This document shows positions 25,501 through 36,887 of a DNA stretch of 64,000 bases, one piece after another. Where the stretch lies: NCBI RefSeq assembly GCF_033406955.1, contig NZ_CP137734.1, positions 1,550,001 through 1,614,000 on the forward strand. The letters run 5' to 3'. This stretch comes from Streptomyces violaceoruber (lineage in GTDB: Bacteria > Actinomycetota > Actinomycetes > Streptomycetales > Streptomycetaceae). Under the pieces are notes generated by a model. It made no database searches, was not told where the DNA came from, and saw nothing but the letters and a program-made list of their open reading frames with translations. A program made the position numbers and the translations under genes. The first letter of the stretch is position 1, and each line of letters starts with the position of its first letter.

Positions 25501-28500
25501 TCGCGCTCGCGGGCGGGGTCACCGTCATGTCGAGCCCGACCTCCTACGTGGAGTTCTCGCGGCAGCGGGGCCTGTCGCCGGACGGCCGCTGCAAGCCATT
25601 CGCGGCCGCCGCGGACGGCACCGGCTGGAGCGAGGGCGTCGGCCTGCTGCTCGTCGAGCGGCTCTCCGACGCCCGCCGCAACGGCCACCAGGTACTGGCC
25701 GTCGTCCGCGGTTCCGCCGTCAACCAGGACGGCGCCTCCAACGGCCTCACCGCACCCAACGGCCCCTCCCAGGAACGGGTCATCCGCCAGGCCCTGGCCA
25801 ACGCGGACCTGACCCCCGCCGACGTCGACGCCGTCGAGGCACACGGCACCGGCACCACCCTCGGCGACCCCATCGAGGCCCAGGCACTGCTGGCGACGTA
25901 CGGCCGGGAACGGCCCGACGGACGCCCCCTGTACCTCGGCTCACTCAAGTCCAACATCGGACACAGCCAGGCCGCCGCCGGAGTCGGCAGCGTCATCAAG
26001 ATGATCGAGGCGATGCGCCACGAGGTGCTGCCCAGGACCCTGCACGTCGACGCGCCGTCCCCGCACGTCGACTGGGAGACGGGCGCGGTCGAACTGCTCA
26101 CCGAGGCCCGGGAGTGGGAGACGTACGGCCGTCCGCGCCGCGCCGCCGTCTCGTCCTTCGGCATCAGCGGCACCAACGCCCACGTGGTGATCGAGCAAGC
26201 CGAGCAGCCGGAGCCGACGGAGCCGACCGGTCGGCCCGAGCAGCCGGAGCCGGTGTCCGCCGCCCCGCTGCCGGCCGTCCCGTGGGTGCTGTCGGGCCGG
26301 ACCCCGGAGGCCGTGACCGGACAGGCGCAGCGGCTGCTGTCGTTCGTCGAGTCACGCCCCGAGGCGGCTCCGGCGGACATCGGGCTCTCGCTGGCGGTCA
26401 GCCGGTCGCAGTTCGACCACCGGGCGACGGTCGTCGGCGCGGACCGCGAGGAACTGCTGGCCGGGCTGCGGACGCTGGCTTCCGGTGCTACGAAGCAGAC
26501 AGCGGTGCGGGACACCAGGCAAACGGGGAAGACCGCGTTCCTCTTCACCGGCCAGGGCGCCCAACGCACCGGCATGGGCATGGACCTCTACCACACCTTC
26601 CCCGCCTACGCCCACGCCTTCGACACCATCACCGCCCAACTCGACCCCCACCTCGACCAACCCCTCCACCACACCATCACCACCGGCCACCACCTCCACC
26701 ACACCGGCAACACCCAACCCGCCCTCTTCGCCACCGAAGTCGCCCTCTACCGACTCCTCGAAACCTGGGGCATCACCCCCGACTACCTCGCCGGACACTC
26801 CATCGGCGAACTCACCGCCGCCCACATCTCCGGCATCCTCACCCTCCAAGACGCCTGCACCCTCGTCACCGCACGCGCCCGCCTCATGCAAAACCTCCCC
26901 ACCCACGGCACCATGATCGCCCTCCAAGCCACCGAACAAGAAATACTCCCCCACCTCACCGGACACGAACACCACCTCACCATCGCCGCCATCAACAGCC
27001 CCACCAGCCTCGTCATCTCCGGCAACCAAACCGCCGCCCAACACATAGCCACCCAACTCCAGGCCCAAGGACGCAAAACCAAAACCCTCACCGTCTCCCA
27101 CGCCTTCCACTCCCCCCACATGGACGGCATGCTCCACGACTTCCACCACACCGCCACCCAACTCACCTACCACGAACCCACCATCCCCATCGTCTCCACC
27201 CTCACCGGAAACCTCGCCACCCACAACGACCTCCGCACCCCCACCTACTGGACCGACCAACTCCGCAACACCGTCCGCTACACCCAAGCCATCCACACCC
27301 TCCACACCGCCGGCGTCACCACCTACACCGAAATCGGCCCCGACGCCACCCTCACCCCCCTCACCCAGCAAACCCTCGACACCACCACCGCCATCCCCCT
27401 CCTACGCCACAACCAACCCGAAACACACACCCTCCTCACCGCCATCAGCCGCCTCCACAACCGCGGCATCCCCATCAACTGGAAAAACCTCTTCACCACC
27501 ACCCCCGCCAAACACACCCCCCTACCCACCTACGCCTTCCAACACGAACGCTTCTGGCTGAAGGGCTCGGCGCGGTCCGGCGACGCGGGCCACGCGCTCA
27601 GCCCGACGGGCCATCCGCTGCTGGGCGCCGCGGTCACCGTGGCCGGCGCCGATCAGGTGCTGTTCACCAGCCGGCTGTCGGCGCACGGTCATCCGTGGCT
27701 GGCCGAGCAGGCGGTGTTCGACGCGCCCGTACTGCCCGTGTCCGCCCTGGTGGAGCTGGCCCTCCGGGCGGGCGACGAGCTGGGGGTCCCGGGCGGGCTC
27801 GCGGAGCTGGACCTGCGCACGCCAGTCGTTCTGCCCGAACAGGGCTTCATGCAGCTCCAGTTGGGCGTGGGGCCGGCGGACGAGGCCGGACGGCGGCCGT
27901 TCACCGTGCACAGCAGGGTGGACGACGCGGACGCTCCTTGGAAGGTGCACGCCCATGGTGCCTTCGAGTCCGCGGACGGCGGTGCGCCGCTTCCCGGTCC
28001 GTCGTCGGACGCGGATGCGACCGACGTGCGGCTGGCCGAGGAACTGCTGCCGGACGCCGCCCGCTACGAGCTGCATCCGGCCCTGCTGGAGGCGGCGGTC
28101 ATGGCGGCCGCGGGGACCGGGGAGGCCGGCACCACGCCGGTACCGGCCCACTGGCGGGGCGTGCGGCTGCACGCGTCGGGTGCCACCGCCGTACAGGTCC
28201 GGGTCGGCGCCCCGGACGAGCACGGCGTCAGCGTGCTGCTGTCCGATGCCGAAGGGCAGCCGGTCGCCACGGTCGAGAGGCTGACCTTCCGGAATGTTCC
28301 GGACGCCGAGTTCGCGGTGGACTCCGAGGGCAGCCGGCCGCTGTTCCGGGTCGACTGGGACCGGACCGCGCTTCCGGAGCCCGCTTCCCCGGTGCGCTGG
28401 GGCGTCCTTGGTGACGGCGTCCGGTTCGACGGACCGGCCGACGGCATCATGGCGTTCGAGGACGTGGCGGCCGTCGGCAAGGCGGCGGAGGCAGCCGGGA

Positions 28501-30275
28501 CCGATGCCCCGGTGGACGCGGTGCTGGCACGGATCACGCCCGAGGGGACCGGCGGTGCGCCGACGGCCGCGCACGCGGCTGCGCGCGGTGCGCTGAACCT
28601 CGTACAGGACTGGCTGGCCGACGACCGGCTCGCCACCACCCGGCTCGTGGTGGCGACACGAGGGGCGGTGCACGCCGGTGGGGAGCAAGACGCGCCGGAC
28701 GTCGGTGCGGCGACCGTCTGGGGGCTGCTGCGCTCGGCGCAGGCGGAGGCCCCCGACCGGATCGTGCTCGTCGACCTGGACCACGCCGACGAGGGCACGG
28801 AGCCGTCGGTGTCGTCTGCCCCGCTGTCCGCGCTCGTCGCGTCGGGCGAACCCCAGGCGGCGCTGCGTGGCGGCGAGACCCTGCTGCCGAGACTGCGTCG
28901 GCTGCCGGCAAGGGCGTCCGACGGCTCCCCGGCCGAACCGGTCTGGGACCCGGAGGGCACCGTGGTCGTCACCGGCGGTACGGGCGCACTCGGCAGTCTG
29001 TTCGCCCGGCATCTGGTCGCCCGGCACGGCGTACGCCACCTGCTGCTGCTCAGCCGGCGGGGCGAGGACGCGCCGGGGGCCGGCGAGCTGATGGCCGACC
29101 TCGCCGCGCTCGGGGCCCGAGTCACCGTACGGGCCGTGGACGTCGCCGACCGGGAGGCGCTCGCCGCCGCCCTGGCCACGGTGCCGGACGGCCACCCGCT
29201 CACCGGCGTGGTGCACGCGGCGGGCATCCTGGACAACGGCCTGGTTTCCGCGCAGACGCCGGAGAGCCTGGCCGCCGTGCTGCGGCCCAAGGCGGACGCG
29301 GCCTGGCATCTGCACGAGCTGACGAAGGACGTGGACCTGTCGGCGTTCGTGCTGTTCTCGTCGAGCGTGGGCGTCGTCGGCGGGCCCGGCCAGTCCAACT
29401 ACGCGGCGGCCAACGCCTTCCTCGACGCGCTCGCCGAGCACCGGACCCGGCTTGGTCTTCCCGCGAAGTCGCTCGCCTGGGGATTGTGGGACCTCGGCCA
29501 CGGGATCAACGCGGGCCTGGACGCCAACGACCTCAAGCGGTTCACCCGGGAGGGGTTCCGTCAGGTCTCGCCCGAGGCGGGTACAGCACTGTTCGACGCC
29601 GCGCTGGACGGTTCCGCGGCGACGGTGGTGGCCCTGCCGGCCGACCTGTCCGCGATGCGGGCGCACGGCCGCGTCCCGGCGGTCTTCGGCGCTCTGGTGA
29701 GGGTGGCGAACCGGCGCACCGCCCAGTCCGGGACGGTCGCGGCGGAGTCGTTCGCGCAGCGGCTTGCCGGTCTGTCCGTACCGGAGCGGCGGCAGGCGGC
29801 CCTGGACCTGGTGCGGGCCGAAGTCGCCGCCGCGCTGGGGCACTCGGGGCCGGACGCCGTGCCGGCCGAGCGTGCCTTCCAGGAGATGGGCTTCGACTCG
29901 ATGACCGCGGTCGAGCTGCGCAACCGGCTCATCGCCGCGAGCGGGGCACGGCTCGCCGCCGCGGTGGTCTTCGACCACCCGACTCCGGAGGCCCTCGCCG
30001 AGCACCTTCTCGGCGAGGTGGCACCCGAGGCGGCCGGCGACCCCGCGCAGCCGCTGCTGTCCGAACTGGACCGGCTGGAGGCGTCGCTCTCGGCACTCGC
30101 CGGCGACGGCCGCGCCCGGTCCGCGGTCTCCGTCCGGCTCCAGACGATCCTGTCCCGGCTGAACGAGGCCGCCGGACCGGACGAGAGTTCGGATGTGGTG
30201 AGCAGCCTCGATTCCGCGTCGGCCGACGACCTCTTCGACTTCATCGACAACCAGCTCGGACGATCGGCGAACTGA
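19530..30275 (+). CDS. cpkB: Modular type I PKS CpkB: modules 3 and 4
   Basis: 3581-residue polyketide synthase with KS-AT-DH-KR-ACP / KS-AT-DH*-KR-ACP. The N-terminus (residues 1-33, [11 protein letters not shown]) is a charged coiled-coil docking helix to receive the chain from CpkA. Module 3: KS Cys206, AT Ser665, DH His974 in [13 protein letters not shown] Tyr1571, ACP Ser1738. Module 4: KS Cys1970, AT Ser2424, KR Tyr3291, ACP Ser3457. The module 4 DH has Gln2727 where the catalytic His belongs and Glu2854 where the catalytic Asp belongs. It also lacks the segment containing YGPAFQGL, so it should be inactive. Its KR has LDN instead of LDD. Both ATs have HAFHSPHM, predicting malonyl. The C-terminus (about 3510-3581) is a docking region ending in acidic residues. 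The GTG at 19530 follows a GGGGAG site, 142 bp after the cpkA stop. Confidence 0.96.
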   Translation: MANEQELREYLKRAIADARDARKRLREAEDKAHEPIAIVGMACRYPGGVATPEDLWRLVDDGVDAVGGFPVNRGWDLERLYDPDPDAAGTSYTTEGGFLHQADEFDPEFFGMSPREALAVDPQQRLLLETTWEAFERAGLDPESLRGSRTGVFTGLMYNDYGSRPNLPAEGNEGYLFSGSAGSIASGRLAYTFGLEGPTVTVDTACSSSLVALHMAAGALRSGECDLALAGGAAVMSTPTAFVEFSRLRGLAPDGRCKSFSEHADGTGWAEGVGLLLVERLSDARRNGHRVLAVVRGSAVNQDGASNGLTAPNGPSQERVIRQALANADLTPADVDAVEAHGTGTTLGDPIEAQALLATYGQDRAEGRPLYLGSLKSNIGHSQAAAGVGGIIKMVQAIQHGVLPATLHSEERSSRVDWEAGAVELLTEARPWPETGAPRRAGVSSFGFGGTNAHVVIEQAVEPTDEDARDRDEPTSEAPAQADVSAPPVLPWVLSGRTREAVAGQARRLLSYATEHEDVEPAHVARSLVRDRSVFDHRAVVVGSDREELLTGLRALAEGRTTPTGVVQDTRQTGKTAFLFTGQGAQRTGMGMDLYHTFPAYAHAFDTITAQLDPHLDQPLHHTITTGHHLHHTGNTQPALFATEVALYRLLETWGITPDYLAGHSIGELTAAHISGILTLQDACTLVTARARLMQNLPTHGTMIALQATEQEILPHLTGHEHHLTIAAINSPTSLVISGNQTAAQHIATQLQAQGRKTKTLTVSHAFHSPHMDGMLHDFHHTATQLTYHEPTIPIVSTLTGNLATHNDLRTPTYWTDQLRNTVRYTQAIHTLHTAGVTTYTEIGPDATLTPLTASTVEDSDGVAAIATLRAGRPEPQQVLAAVGELHARGRRVDWEAFFGGRPGQSVSVDLPTYAFQRDRYWLDVTEAAADAAGLGLTPTDHPILGATLDLADGEQTLFTSRLSLRTHPWLADHTVAGTTLLPGTGFVELAALAGERLGCPRVEELTLSAPLVLPERDGVRIQLAVGEADGAGRRVVYVYARPDGGDETPGAVAKARPWTALAKGVLAPATGTGTAADGLPVWPPTGASEVPLDGVYDRLAAQEYAYGPAFQGLRRVWRGDGEIYAEVALPEEQRADAGRYVLHPALLDAALHPLLPGVADQDRAALLPFAWSGVTIHATGASVLRVRLTLTGADVAALTVADATGAPVASVESLLLRPLSKDALRQAASTARDGLFRIAWNTLPTTDTPTDTTDTTGWAVVGDLTVDGASRHADLGAVANADSVPDTVLYAPPVPDGDVPEAAHAALRDALSTTQSWLADDRTTDTTLVVVTRGALATREGQHTDPVQAGLWGLLRVAQTENPGRIALLDTDTDTIPTTATAVTSREPQLALRDNTFLVPRLARTTDQPTDQPTDRPRWDRGTVLITGATGALGTVLARHLVTQHGTRHLLLLSRRGTNAPGAQELQQELTALGATVTITACDAADRHALTSVLDDIPAEHPLTAVVHTAGVLDDGLLSSLTEERLADVLRPKVDAAWNLHELTKDHDLEAFVLYSSVAGLIGNAGQANYAAGNTFLDALAQHRRALGLPAVSLAWGLWAQASTISGQLDQTDLKRMERTGLLPLSSADAMDLFDAAPATGEAVLAATRLDLGTLRKQSDGPHVLFRGLLPAAPRRAAAAQADGGSSLEQRLAPLSAAERERALTDLVRVQVAAVLGHSDPGAIESGRAFQELGFDSLTAVELRNQLSTASGLRLPTTLVFDHPSPAALAAHLSAELFGEQESSGPAVVAAGSASLEPVAIVGMACRYPGGVSSPEELWRLVADGVDAVTEFPVNRGWDLENLYHPDPEHVGTTYARGGGFLHDADLFDPEFFGMSPREALATDPQQRLLLETAWETVENAGIVPASLRGSRTGVFTGVMYHDYGSQLDTVPEDLEGYLASGNAGSVASGRVSYNLGLEGPAVTVDTACSSSLVALHMAANALRSGECDLALAGGVTVMSSPTSYVEFSRQRGLSPDGRCKPFAAAADGTGWSEGVGLLLVERLSDARRNGHQVLAVVRGSAVNQDGASNGLTAPNGPSQERVIRQALANADLTPADVDAVEAHGTGTTLGDPIEAQALLATYGRERPDGRPLYLGSLKSNIGHSQAAAGVGSVIKMIEAMRHEVLPRTLHVDAPSPHVDWETGAVELLTEAREWETYGRPRRAAVSSFGISGTNAHVVIEQAEQPEPTEPTGRPEQPEPVSAAPLPAVPWVLSGRTPEAVTGQAQRLLSFVESRPEAAPADIGLSLAVSRSQFDHRATVVGADREELLAGLRTLASGATKQTAVRDTRQTGKTAFLFTGQGAQRTGMGMDLYHTFPAYAHAFDTITAQLDPHLDQPLHHTITTGHHLHHTGNTQPALFATEVALYRLLETWGITPDYLAGHSIGELTAAHISGILTLQDACTLVTARARLMQNLPTHGTMIALQATEQEILPHLTGHEHHLTIAAINSPTSLVISGNQTAAQHIATQLQAQGRKTKTLTVSHAFHSPHMDGMLHDFHHTATQLTYHEPTIPIVSTLTGNLATHNDLRTPTYWTDQLRNTVRYTQAIHTLHTAGVTTYTEIGPDATLTPLTQQTLDTTTAIPLLRHNQPETHTLLTAISRLHNRGIPINWKNLFTTTPAKHTPLPTYAFQHERFWLKGSARSGDAGHALSPTGHPLLGAAVTVAGADQVLFTSRLSAHGHPWLAEQAVFDAPVLPVSALVELALRAGDELGVPGGLAELDLRTPVVLPEQGFMQLQLGVGPADEAGRRPFTVHSRVDDADAPWKVHAHGAFESADGGAPLPGPSSDADATDVRLAEELLPDAARYELHPALLEAAVMAAAGTGEAGTTPVPAHWRGVRLHASGATAVQVRVGAPDEHGVSVLLSDAEGQPVATVERLTFRNVPDAEFAVDSEGSRPLFRVDWDRTALPEPASPVRWGVLGDGVRFDGPADGIMAFEDVAAVGKAAEAAGTDAPVDAVLARITPEGTGGAPTAAHAAARGALNLVQDWLADDRLATTRLVVATRGAVHAGGEQDAPDVGAATVWGLLRSAQAEAPDRIVLVDLDHADEGTEPSVSSAPLSALVASGEPQAALRGGETLLPRLRRLPARASDGSPAEPVWDPEGTVVVTGGTGALGSLFARHLVARHGVRHLLLLSRRGEDAPGAGELMADLAALGARVTVRAVDVADREALAAALATVPDGHPLTGVVHAAGILDNGLVSAQTPESLAAVLRPKADAAWHLHELTKDVDLSAFVLFSSSVGVVGGPGQSNYAAANAFLDALAEHRTRLGLPAKSLAWGLWDLGHGINAGLDANDLKRFTREGFRQVSPEAGTALFDAALDGSAATVVALPADLSAMRAHGRVPAVFGALVRVANRRTAQSGTVAAESFAQRLAGLSVPERRQAALDLVRAEVAAALGHSGPDAVPAERAFQEMGFDSMTAVELRNRLIAASGARLAAAVVFDHPTPEALAEHLLGEVAPEAAGDPAQPLLSELDRLEASLSALAGDGRARSAVSVRLQTILSRLNEAAGPDESSDVVSSLDSASADDLFDFIDNQLGRSAN
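21255..22088 (+). repeat. AT cassette copy A (cpkB module 3)
   Basis: About 834 bp of acyltransferase coding sequence essentially identical to 26532-27365 and 32018-32851. It encodes the AT from [15 protein letters not shown] to the end of the catalytic core. Codon use is unlike the neighbouring domains: GAA, AAA and CAA are frequent, and the coding strand is very rich in C and poor in G. Confidence 0.9.
22842..24506 (+). repeat. DH-end/KR duplication, copy 2 (cpkB module 3)
   Basis: Second copy of the block at 17135-18781. It is longer by 18 bp, in large part from an extra repeat of DQPT codons near 23755, and has diverged patches at 23340-23450 and 24080-24115. Confidence 0.85.
26532..27557 (+). 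repeat. AT cassette copy B with linker (cpkB module 4)
   Basis: Second copy of the AT cassette. Against copy C it stays matched for about 1026 bp, through the post-AT linker to the YAFQHERFW motif; against copy A the match ends at 27365. Cassette boundaries therefore coincide with domain/linker borders. Confidence 0.9.
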
Positions 30276-30331
30276 TGGCCCCCGACCCCGAATTCCGCCC
30301 CCACCCGGCTCTCAGGAGAAGTTGATTACGC

Positions 30332-33300
30332 ATGTCCAACGAACAGAAGATGGTCGAATACCTCAAGTGGGTGACGACCGACCTGCAGAAGGCACGGCAG
30401 CGGCTCGCGGAGCTGGAGGCCGGTAACGACGAGCCGGTCGCGATCGTCGGTATGGCCTGCCGCTTCCCGGGCGGTGTGGCCTCCCCCGACGACCTGTGGC
30501 GACTGGTCATGGACGAGGCCGACGGAATCACCGACTGGCCCACCGACCGCGGCTGGGACATCGACGCGATCTACGATCCGGAACGCGGCAAGCCCGGGAA
30601 GTCGTACACGAGGAAGGGCGGGTTCCTCGACGGCGCCGCGCAGTTCGATCCCGGGTTCTTCGGGATCTCGCCGCGTGAGGCCCTCGCCATGGACCCGCAG
30701 CAGCGGGTGCTGCTGGAGACCGCCTGGGAGACCTTCGAGCAGGCCGGGATCGATCCGGCCACGCTGCGGGGCAGCCAGGTCGGTGTCTTCGCCGGTGTGG
30801 TGGAGCAGAGCTACCTCGGCCTGGAGGGCCCGGAGGAGCTCGAGGGCTATCTGATGACCAGCAAGCTGAGCAGTGTCGCGTCCGGCCGGATCGCGTACAC
30901 CTTCGGTTTCGAGGGTCCGGCCGTGTCCGTGGACACGGCGTGCTCCTCGTCCCTGGTCGCGCTGCATCTGGCGGTGCAGTCGGTGCGCAAGGGCGAGTCG
31001 ACGATGGCGCTGGCGGGCGGTTCCACCGTGTCCGGCAACCCGAGCGGCTTCGTCGACTTCTCCCGGCAGAACGGGCTCGCCGAGGACGGCAGGATCAAGT
31101 CCTTCGCCGCTGCCGCCGACGGCACCGCGTGGTCCGAGGGTGTCGGCCTGCTGCTGGTCGAGAAGCTGTCCGACGCCCGCCGCAACGGCCACCGGGTGCT
31201 GGCGGTCGTCCGCGGCTCGGCGGTCAACCAGGACGGCGCCTCCAACGGCCTCACCGCACCCAACGGCCCCTCCCAGGAACGGGTGATCCACCAGGCGCTG
31301 GCAGGCGCCCGGCTCAACGCCTCCGACGTGGACGTGGTGGAGGCGCACGGCACCGGCACCCGGCTCGGCGACCCGATCGAGGCCCAGGCGCTGCTGGCGT
31401 CGTACGGCCGGCAGCGTCCGGCGGACCGGCCGCTGTACCTGGGGTCGCTGAAGTCCAACATCGGGCACACCGTGGCGGCGGCCGGGGCCGGCGGCGTGAT
31501 CAAGATGATCATGGCGATGCGCCACGGGATCCTGCCGAAAACACTGAACGTGGACGAGCCGACCCCGATGGTCGACTGGGAGGCGGGTGCGGTCGAGTTG
31601 CTGACCGAGGCCCGGCCCTGGCCGGAGACCGGTGCGCCGCGCCGGGCCGGTGTGTCGGCCTTCGGGGTCAGCGGTACCAACGCCCATGTGATCCTCGAGG
31701 AGCCCCCGGCCGAGGAGCCCGAGGAGGCGGCCGACACGGCCGTCACGGCGCTCCCGGTACTGCCGTGGGCGCTGTCGGCCAGGACCGCGCCGGCCCTCCG
31801 TGACCAGGCGCGGCGGCTGCTGTCGCACGTCGAGGAACGGCCCGCGGAGGATCCGCTGGACGTGGCGTACTCGCTTGCCGCCGAGCGCTCCGCGCTGGAG
31901 CACCGTGCGGTGGTGGTGGGGTCGGACCGGGAGGAACTGCTCACCGGACTACGAGCCCTCGCCGAGGGCCGGACCACCCCCACCGGCGTCGTCCAGGACA
32001 CCAGGCAAACCGGGAAGACCGCGTTCCTCTTCACCGGCCAGGGCGCCCAACGCACCGGCATGGGCATGGACCTCTACCGCACCTTCCCCGCCTACGCCCA
32101 CGCCTTCGACACCATCACCGCCCAACTCGACCCCCACCTCGACCAACCCCTCCACCACACCATCACCACCGGCCACCACCTCCACCACACCGGCAACACC
32201 CAACCCGCCCTCTTCGCCACCGAAGTCGCCCTCTACCGACTCCTCGAAACCTGGGGCATCACCCCCGACTACCTCGCCGGACACTCCATCGGCGAACTCA
32301 CCGCCGCCCACATCTCCGGCATCCTCACCCTCCAAGACGCCTGCACCCTCGTCACCGCACGCGCCCGCCTCATGCAAAACCTCCCCACCCACGGCACCAT
32401 GATCGCCCTCCAAGCCACCGAACAAGAAATACTCCCCCACCTCACCGGACACGAACACCACCTCACCATCGCCGCCATCAACAGCCCCACCAGCCTCGTC
32501 ATCTCCGGCAACCAAACCGCCGCCCAACACATAGCCACCCAACTCCAGGCCCAAGGACGCAAAACCAAAACCCTCACCGTCTCCCACGCCTTCCACTCCC
32601 CCCACATGGACGGCATGCTCCACGACTTCCACCACACCGCCACCCAACTCACCTACCACGAACCCACCATCCCCATCGTCTCCACCCTCACCGGAAACCT
32701 CGCCACCCACAACGACCTCCGCACCCCCACCTACTGGACCGACCAACTCCGCAACACCGTCCGCTACACCCAAGCCATCCACACCCTCCACACCGCCGGC
32801 GTCACCACCTACACCGAAATCGGCCCCGACGCCACCCTCACCCCCCTCACCCAGCAAACCCTCGACACCACCACCGCCATCCCCCTCCTACGCCACAACC
32901 AACCCGAAACACACACCCTCCTCACCGCCATCAGCCGCCTCCACAACCGCGGCATCCCCATCAACTGGAAAAACCTCTTCACCACCACCCCCGCCAAACA
33001 CACCCCCCTACCCACCTACGCCTTCCAACACGAACGCTTCTGGGTCGAGACGTCCGGGGTCGCCGCCGACGCCTCCGATCTCGGTCTCGAGTCCGCCGGG
33101 CACCCGATGCTGGGCGCGGCGGTCACCGTCGCGGGCGCCGATCAGGTGCTGTTCACCAGCCGGCTGTCGCTGCGGACGCACCCCTGGCTGGCCGACCACA
33201 TCGTGCTCGACCAGACGCTGGTGCCGGCCACCGCGCTGGTGGAGATGGCGATCCGCGCCGGTGACGAGCTGGGCAGCACGGTCCTGAACGATCTGTCCGT

Positions 33301-36300
33301 GCTCGGGCCGCTCGTGCTCCCGGGCAAGGGCGGGGTGCACGTCCAGGTGAGCGTGGGCTCGCCGGACGCGTCGGGTCTGCGGGAGCTGTCGATCTACTCG
33401 CGCCCCGACAACGCGGACGTGCCGTGGACGCTCAACGCCCGGGGGCGGCTGAGCTTCCGCGGCCCTGACGCCCCGTTCTCGCTCGCCCAGTGGCCACCGG
33501 CGGGCGCGGAGGAGGTGCCGCTCGACGAGGCGTACGACAAGCTCGCCGTCCAGGGCTACGTCTACGGTCCCGTCTACCGGGGGCTGGAGCACGTCTGGCG
33601 GCTGGGTGACGAGGTGTACGCCGACGTCAGGCTGCCGGAGGGCTCCCGCACCGGCATCGGCGGTTTCGGCTTGCATCCGGCCCTGCTGGAGACGGCGCTG
33701 GCCGCATCCTGCCTCGCCGGGTACGGCAGCAGCCCGGAGGGCGCGGTCTGGATCTCCACGGACTGGAAGGACGTACGCCTGCATGCGACGGGCGCCGACC
33801 GGCTGCGGGTCCGGCTGGCTCCCGACGCGGACGGCGCGCTGAACGTCCAGCTGGCCGACCGGGCCGGGCGCCCCGTGGCCTCCGTCTCCTCGGTCGCCTG
33901 CCGTGCGATCGCGGTCGGTGAGGTGTCCAACGCGCTGGCCCGCAACCGGGACTCGCTGTTCCACGTGGACTGGGCGCCGTTCCCGGTGGCCCCCTCGGCC
34001 GGCACGGAGCGGTGGGTCTCGCTCGGCGCCGACGAGCCCGGGGCGCGGCGTTACCCGGATGTGGCGTCGCTCGCCCGGGCGGTGGCCGCGGGCGAGTCCG
34101 TGGATGTCGCCCTGGTCGGTACCGAGACCGGTGACACGGGTGACCGCGTCGCCGACGTACACGACGTGACCCGCGAGGCGCTCGCCCTGGTGCAGGACTG
34201 GCTGGCGGAGGAGCGGCTCGCCGGCACCCGGCTGGTCGTGCGCACCCGTGGCGGAGTCACCACGGCGGGCGACGAGGACGTGACCGATCTCGGAGCGGCG
34301 GCGGTCTGGGGTCTGCTGCGCTCGGCGCAGTCGGAGAACCCGGGGCGGATCGTCCTGGTGGACGTCGACGACGAGGAGGCTTCGGCTCGGATCCTGCCCG
34401 CGGTGGTGGCGTCCGGTGAGCCCCAGTCGGCGGTGCGGGACGGGCAGGTGTTCGTGCCGCGGCTCGGGCGGGTTCCCGAGGCGCCGGCGGGCGCCGCCAC
34501 CGGTGCCTGGGATCGGCGGGGCACCGTGCTGATCACGGGCGGCACCGGCAGCCTGGGCGGCCTGTTCGCCCGCCACCTGGTGGTGGAGCACGGCGTCCGG
34601 AACCTGCTGCTGACCAGTCGGCGGGGCCGGGACGCCGAGGGCGCGGCAGAGCTGGAGGCCGAGCTCACGGCGCTCGGCGCCCGCGTCGAGATCGCCGCCT
34701 GCGACGCGGCCGACCGGGCCGCGCTGGCGGCGGTGCTCGCGGACATCCCGGCGGAGTATCCGCTCACCGGCGTCCTGCACACCGCCGGTGTCCTGGACGA
34801 CGGGCTGATCGGCTCGCAGACCCCGCAGCGTCTGTCGGCGGTGCTGCGTCCCAAGGTCGACGCGACGTGGAACCTGCACGAGTTGACGCGGGACATGGAC
34901 CTGTCGGCGTTCGTGCTCTTCTCGTCGATCGCCGCGGTCGTCGGCGGGCCCGGCCAGTCCACGTACTCGGCCGCGAACCACTTCCTCGACGCGCTGGCGC
35001 AGCACCGCCGCTCGCGCGGGCTGGCGGCCACGTCGCTGGCCTGGGGACTGTGGTCGCAGACCAGCGGGATGACCGGTCATCTCGACGAGGCGGACCTCAA
35101 ACGCATCGCACGCAGTGGTTTCCGCCCGGTCGAGTCGGAGCAGGGTCCCGCGCTGCTGGACATCGCGCTGACCGTCGGACGGGCGGGCCTGGTCGCCACA
35201 CCCATGGACCTGACCGCGCTGCGCGAGCAGGTGCAGGTGCCGGTGCTGCTCAGCAAGCTGGCCCGCACCCCGGTCCGCCGTACCGCGCAGAACGCCGAGG
35301 TGAGCAGCGAGTCGCTGGCCGAGCGGCTGGCGGGGCTGGGCGACGCGGAGCAGCGCGAGGCCGTCCTCGGCATCGTGCTGGGGCAGGCCGCCGTGGTCCT
35401 CGGGCACTCCGACGCCACCGGCATCGACCGGCAGCGGTCGTTCACCGCGCTCGGTTTCGACTCGCTGACCTCGGTGGAACTGCGCAACCAGCTGGGCACG
35501 AGCACGGGACTCAGGCTGCCGCCCACGCTCGTCTTCGACCATCCGACGCCCGTCGCGCTCGCCGAGTACCTGCACGGCGAGGTGCGGGCGGAACTGTCGG
35601 CGGACGGTTCCGCGAGCCGGCCGGGCGTGGACTTCGCCGCCGAGGTCCGGCTCGCCGACGACGTCCGGCCGGCCGACGAGGTGATCACCACGGCCGCGGA
35701 CCCGAAGGAGATCCTGTTGACCGGTGCGAGCGGGTTCCTCGGCGCGTTCCTGCTGCGCGACCTGATGCGGACCACCACCGCCCGGGTGCACTGCCTGGTC
35801 CGCGGGGCGGACGAGACGGCGGCCATGGAGCGGCTGAAGGCGAACGCCGAGTGGTACCGGGTGTGGGACGACATCGACCCGGAGCGGGTCTCGGTCGTCC
35901 TCGGCGATCTCGCCGAGCCGCGGCTGGGCCTGGACGAGGAGAGCTTCGACGCGCTCGCCCGTACCGTCGACGTGGTCTACCACAACGGCGCGCGGGTGCA
36001 CTGGCTGCTGCCGTACGAGACCCTCAAGGCCTCCAACGTCACGGGTACGGAGGAGGTGCTGCGGCTGGCCGCCCGGCACCGCACGGTTCCGGTGCACTAC
36101 GTTTCCACCGTCGGCGTGTTCGACGGGGTGCGGGAGCCCGGCGTGCCGCTGAGGGTCACCGATCCGACCGGGCCCGCCGAGTCCCTGCCGAGCGGATATC
36201 TGCGCTCCAAGTGGGTGGCGGAGCAGGTCATCGAGGTGGCCCGGGACCGGGGTCTGCCCGTGTCGGTCTACCGGGTGGACGTCATCTCCGGCGACCGGGT

Positions 36301-36790
36301 GAACGGTGCCTGCCAGACCCGTGACTTCGTCTGGCTGACGCTGAAGGGGCTCATCCAGGCCCGCAGTGTGCCCAAGGGCACCGAGGGCCGCTTCCACCTG
36401 CTGCCGGTGGACTACGTGAGCGCCGCGATCACCGGTATCTCCCGGCAGCCCGGTACGGTCGGCCGTACCTTCCACCTCTTCAACCAGAGCTCGCTGGCGC
36501 TCAGCCAGTGCGTGGAGCTCCTGCGCTCGCTCGGATACGAGCTGGACGAGGTCGACTGGGACACCTGGACTCAGGTGGTGACGTCCGGTGACAACGCGCT
36601 GCTGCCGCTGCTCGACGCCTTCGAGATGATGACGTCGGACACCGACGGCTTCTACCCGCCGATCGACACCGCTGAGACGGTGGCGGCGCTGGAGGGAACC
36701 GGTATCGGGATTCCGGTGCTGACGCGGGAGCTGTTCGAGAAGTATGTGGCCTTCTTCGTCGAGGAGGGACACTTCCCGGCGGCCGGGTGA
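30332..36790 (+). CDS. cpkC: Modular type I PKS CpkC: module 5 with terminal thioester reductase
   Basis: 2152-residue terminal synthase: N-terminal docking helix (1-30), KS-AT-DH-KR-ACP and a C-terminal reductase instead of a thioesterase. KS Cys204, AT Ser652 (malonyl, HAFHSPHM), KR Tyr1545 with LDD, ACP Ser1711. The DH keeps His956, but the motif reads [10 protein letters not shown] (Asp960 for Gly) and the second catalytic position is Glu1120 rather than Asp, so its activity is doubtful. From about 1790 comes an extended-SDR domain with [10 protein letters not shown] for NAD(P)H binding and YLRSK (Tyr1956, Lys1960) as catalytic pair. This type releases ACP-bound chains reductively as aldehydes or alcohols; the neighbouring aminotransferase argues for an aldehyde. 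ATG at 30332 has an AGGAGA site, 56 bp after cpkB. A strong hairpin follows the stop. Confidence 0.96.
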   Translation: MSNEQKMVEYLKWVTTDLQKARQRLAELEAGNDEPVAIVGMACRFPGGVASPDDLWRLVMDEADGITDWPTDRGWDIDAIYDPERGKPGKSYTRKGGFLDGAAQFDPGFFGISPREALAMDPQQRVLLETAWETFEQAGIDPATLRGSQVGVFAGVVEQSYLGLEGPEELEGYLMTSKLSSVASGRIAYTFGFEGPAVSVDTACSSSLVALHLAVQSVRKGESTMALAGGSTVSGNPSGFVDFSRQNGLAEDGRIKSFAAAADGTAWSEGVGLLLVEKLSDARRNGHRVLAVVRGSAVNQDGASNGLTAPNGPSQERVIHQALAGARLNASDVDVVEAHGTGTRLGDPIEAQALLASYGRQRPADRPLYLGSLKSNIGHTVAAAGAGGVIKMIMAMRHGILPKTLNVDEPTPMVDWEAGAVELLTEARPWPETGAPRRAGVSAFGVSGTNAHVILEEPPAEEPEEAADTAVTALPVLPWALSARTAPALRDQARRLLSHVEERPAEDPLDVAYSLAAERSALEHRAVVVGSDREELLTGLRALAEGRTTPTGVVQDTRQTGKTAFLFTGQGAQRTGMGMDLYRTFPAYAHAFDTITAQLDPHLDQPLHHTITTGHHLHHTGNTQPALFATEVALYRLLETWGITPDYLAGHSIGELTAAHISGILTLQDACTLVTARARLMQNLPTHGTMIALQATEQEILPHLTGHEHHLTIAAINSPTSLVISGNQTAAQHIATQLQAQGRKTKTLTVSHAFHSPHMDGMLHDFHHTATQLTYHEPTIPIVSTLTGNLATHNDLRTPTYWTDQLRNTVRYTQAIHTLHTAGVTTYTEIGPDATLTPLTQQTLDTTTAIPLLRHNQPETHTLLTAISRLHNRGIPINWKNLFTTTPAKHTPLPTYAFQHERFWVETSGVAADASDLGLESAGHPMLGAAVTVAGADQVLFTSRLSLRTHPWLADHIVLDQTLVPATALVEMAIRAGDELGSTVLNDLSVLGPLVLPGKGGVHVQVSVGSPDASGLRELSIYSRPDNADVPWTLNARGRLSFRGPDAPFSLAQWPPAGAEEVPLDEAYDKLAVQGYVYGPVYRGLEHVWRLGDEVYADVRLPEGSRTGIGGFGLHPALLETALAASCLAGYGSSPEGAVWISTDWKDVRLHATGADRLRVRLAPDADGALNVQLADRAGRPVASVSSVACRAIAVGEVSNALARNRDSLFHVDWAPFPVAPSAGTERWVSLGADEPGARRYPDVASLARAVAAGESVDVALVGTETGDTGDRVADVHDVTREALALVQDWLAEERLAGTRLVVRTRGGVTTAGDEDVTDLGAAAVWGLLRSAQSENPGRIVLVDVDDEEASARILPAVVASGEPQSAVRDGQVFVPRLGRVPEAPAGAATGAWDRRGTVLITGGTGSLGGLFARHLVVEHGVRNLLLTSRRGRDAEGAAELEAELTALGARVEIAACDAADRAALAAVLADIPAEYPLTGVLHTAGVLDDGLIGSQTPQRLSAVLRPKVDATWNLHELTRDMDLSAFVLFSSIAAVVGGPGQSTYSAANHFLDALAQHRRSRGLAATSLAWGLWSQTSGMTGHLDEADLKRIARSGFRPVESEQGPALLDIALTVGRAGLVATPMDLTALREQVQVPVLLSKLARTPVRRTAQNAEVSSESLAERLAGLGDAEQREAVLGIVLGQAAVVLGHSDATGIDRQRSFTALGFDSLTSVELRNQLGTSTGLRLPPTLVFDHPTPVALAEYLHGEVRAELSADGSASRPGVDFAAEVRLADDVRPADEVITTAADPKEILLTGASGFLGAFLLRDLMRTTTARVHCLVRGADETAAMERLKANAEWYRVWDDIDPERVSVVLGDLAEPRLGLDEESFDALARTVDVVYHNGARVHWLLPYETLKASNVTGTEEVLRLAARHRTVPVHYVSTVGVFDGVREPGVPLRVTDPTGPAESLPSGYLRSKWVAEQVIEVARDRGLPVSVYRVDVISGDRVNGACQTRDFVWLTLKGLIQARSVPKGTEGRFHLLPVDYVSAAITGISRQPGTVGRTFHLFNQSSLALSQCVELLRSLGYELDEVDWDTWTQVVTSGDNALLPLLDAFEMMTSDTDGFYPPIDTAETVAALEGTGIGIPVLTRELFEKYVAFFVEEGHFPAAG
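32018..33043 (+). repeat. AT cassette copy C with linker (cpkC module 5)
   Basis: Third copy of the AT cassette, matched to 26532-27557 over the whole length. I noticed one difference, a His-to-Arg codon change near 32079 (YHTFPAY in copies A and B, YRTFPAY here). A separate upstream match to module 3 begins already at 31901 (21138 in cpkB). Confidence 0.9.
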
Positions 36791-36804
36791 CCCACCGCAC
36801 GCGA

Positions 36805-36837
36805 AAGCCCCCGCCGGCCCGAGGCCGGCGGGGGCTT
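36805..36837. terminator. Perfect hairpin between convergent cpkC and scF
   Basis: A 15-bp perfect stem (AAGCCCCCGCCGGCC pairing with its complement at 36823-36837) closes on a 3-nt loop, 14 nt after the cpkC stop. Because the genes converge here it probably terminates both transcripts. Confidence 0.9.
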
Positions 36838-36845
36838 CTTTCCAC

Positions 36846-36887
36846 GGCTGTGGCTGTGGCTGTGGCTACGGCTACGGCTACGGCTAC
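36846..36887. repeat. Hexanucleotide tandem repeat at the scF stop codon
   Basis: Seven direct 6-bp units: three GGCTGT followed by four GGCTAC. Read on the scF strand the second type gives CCG TAG repeated in frame, so the scF stop is the first of four consecutive in-frame amber codons. Confidence 0.9.
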
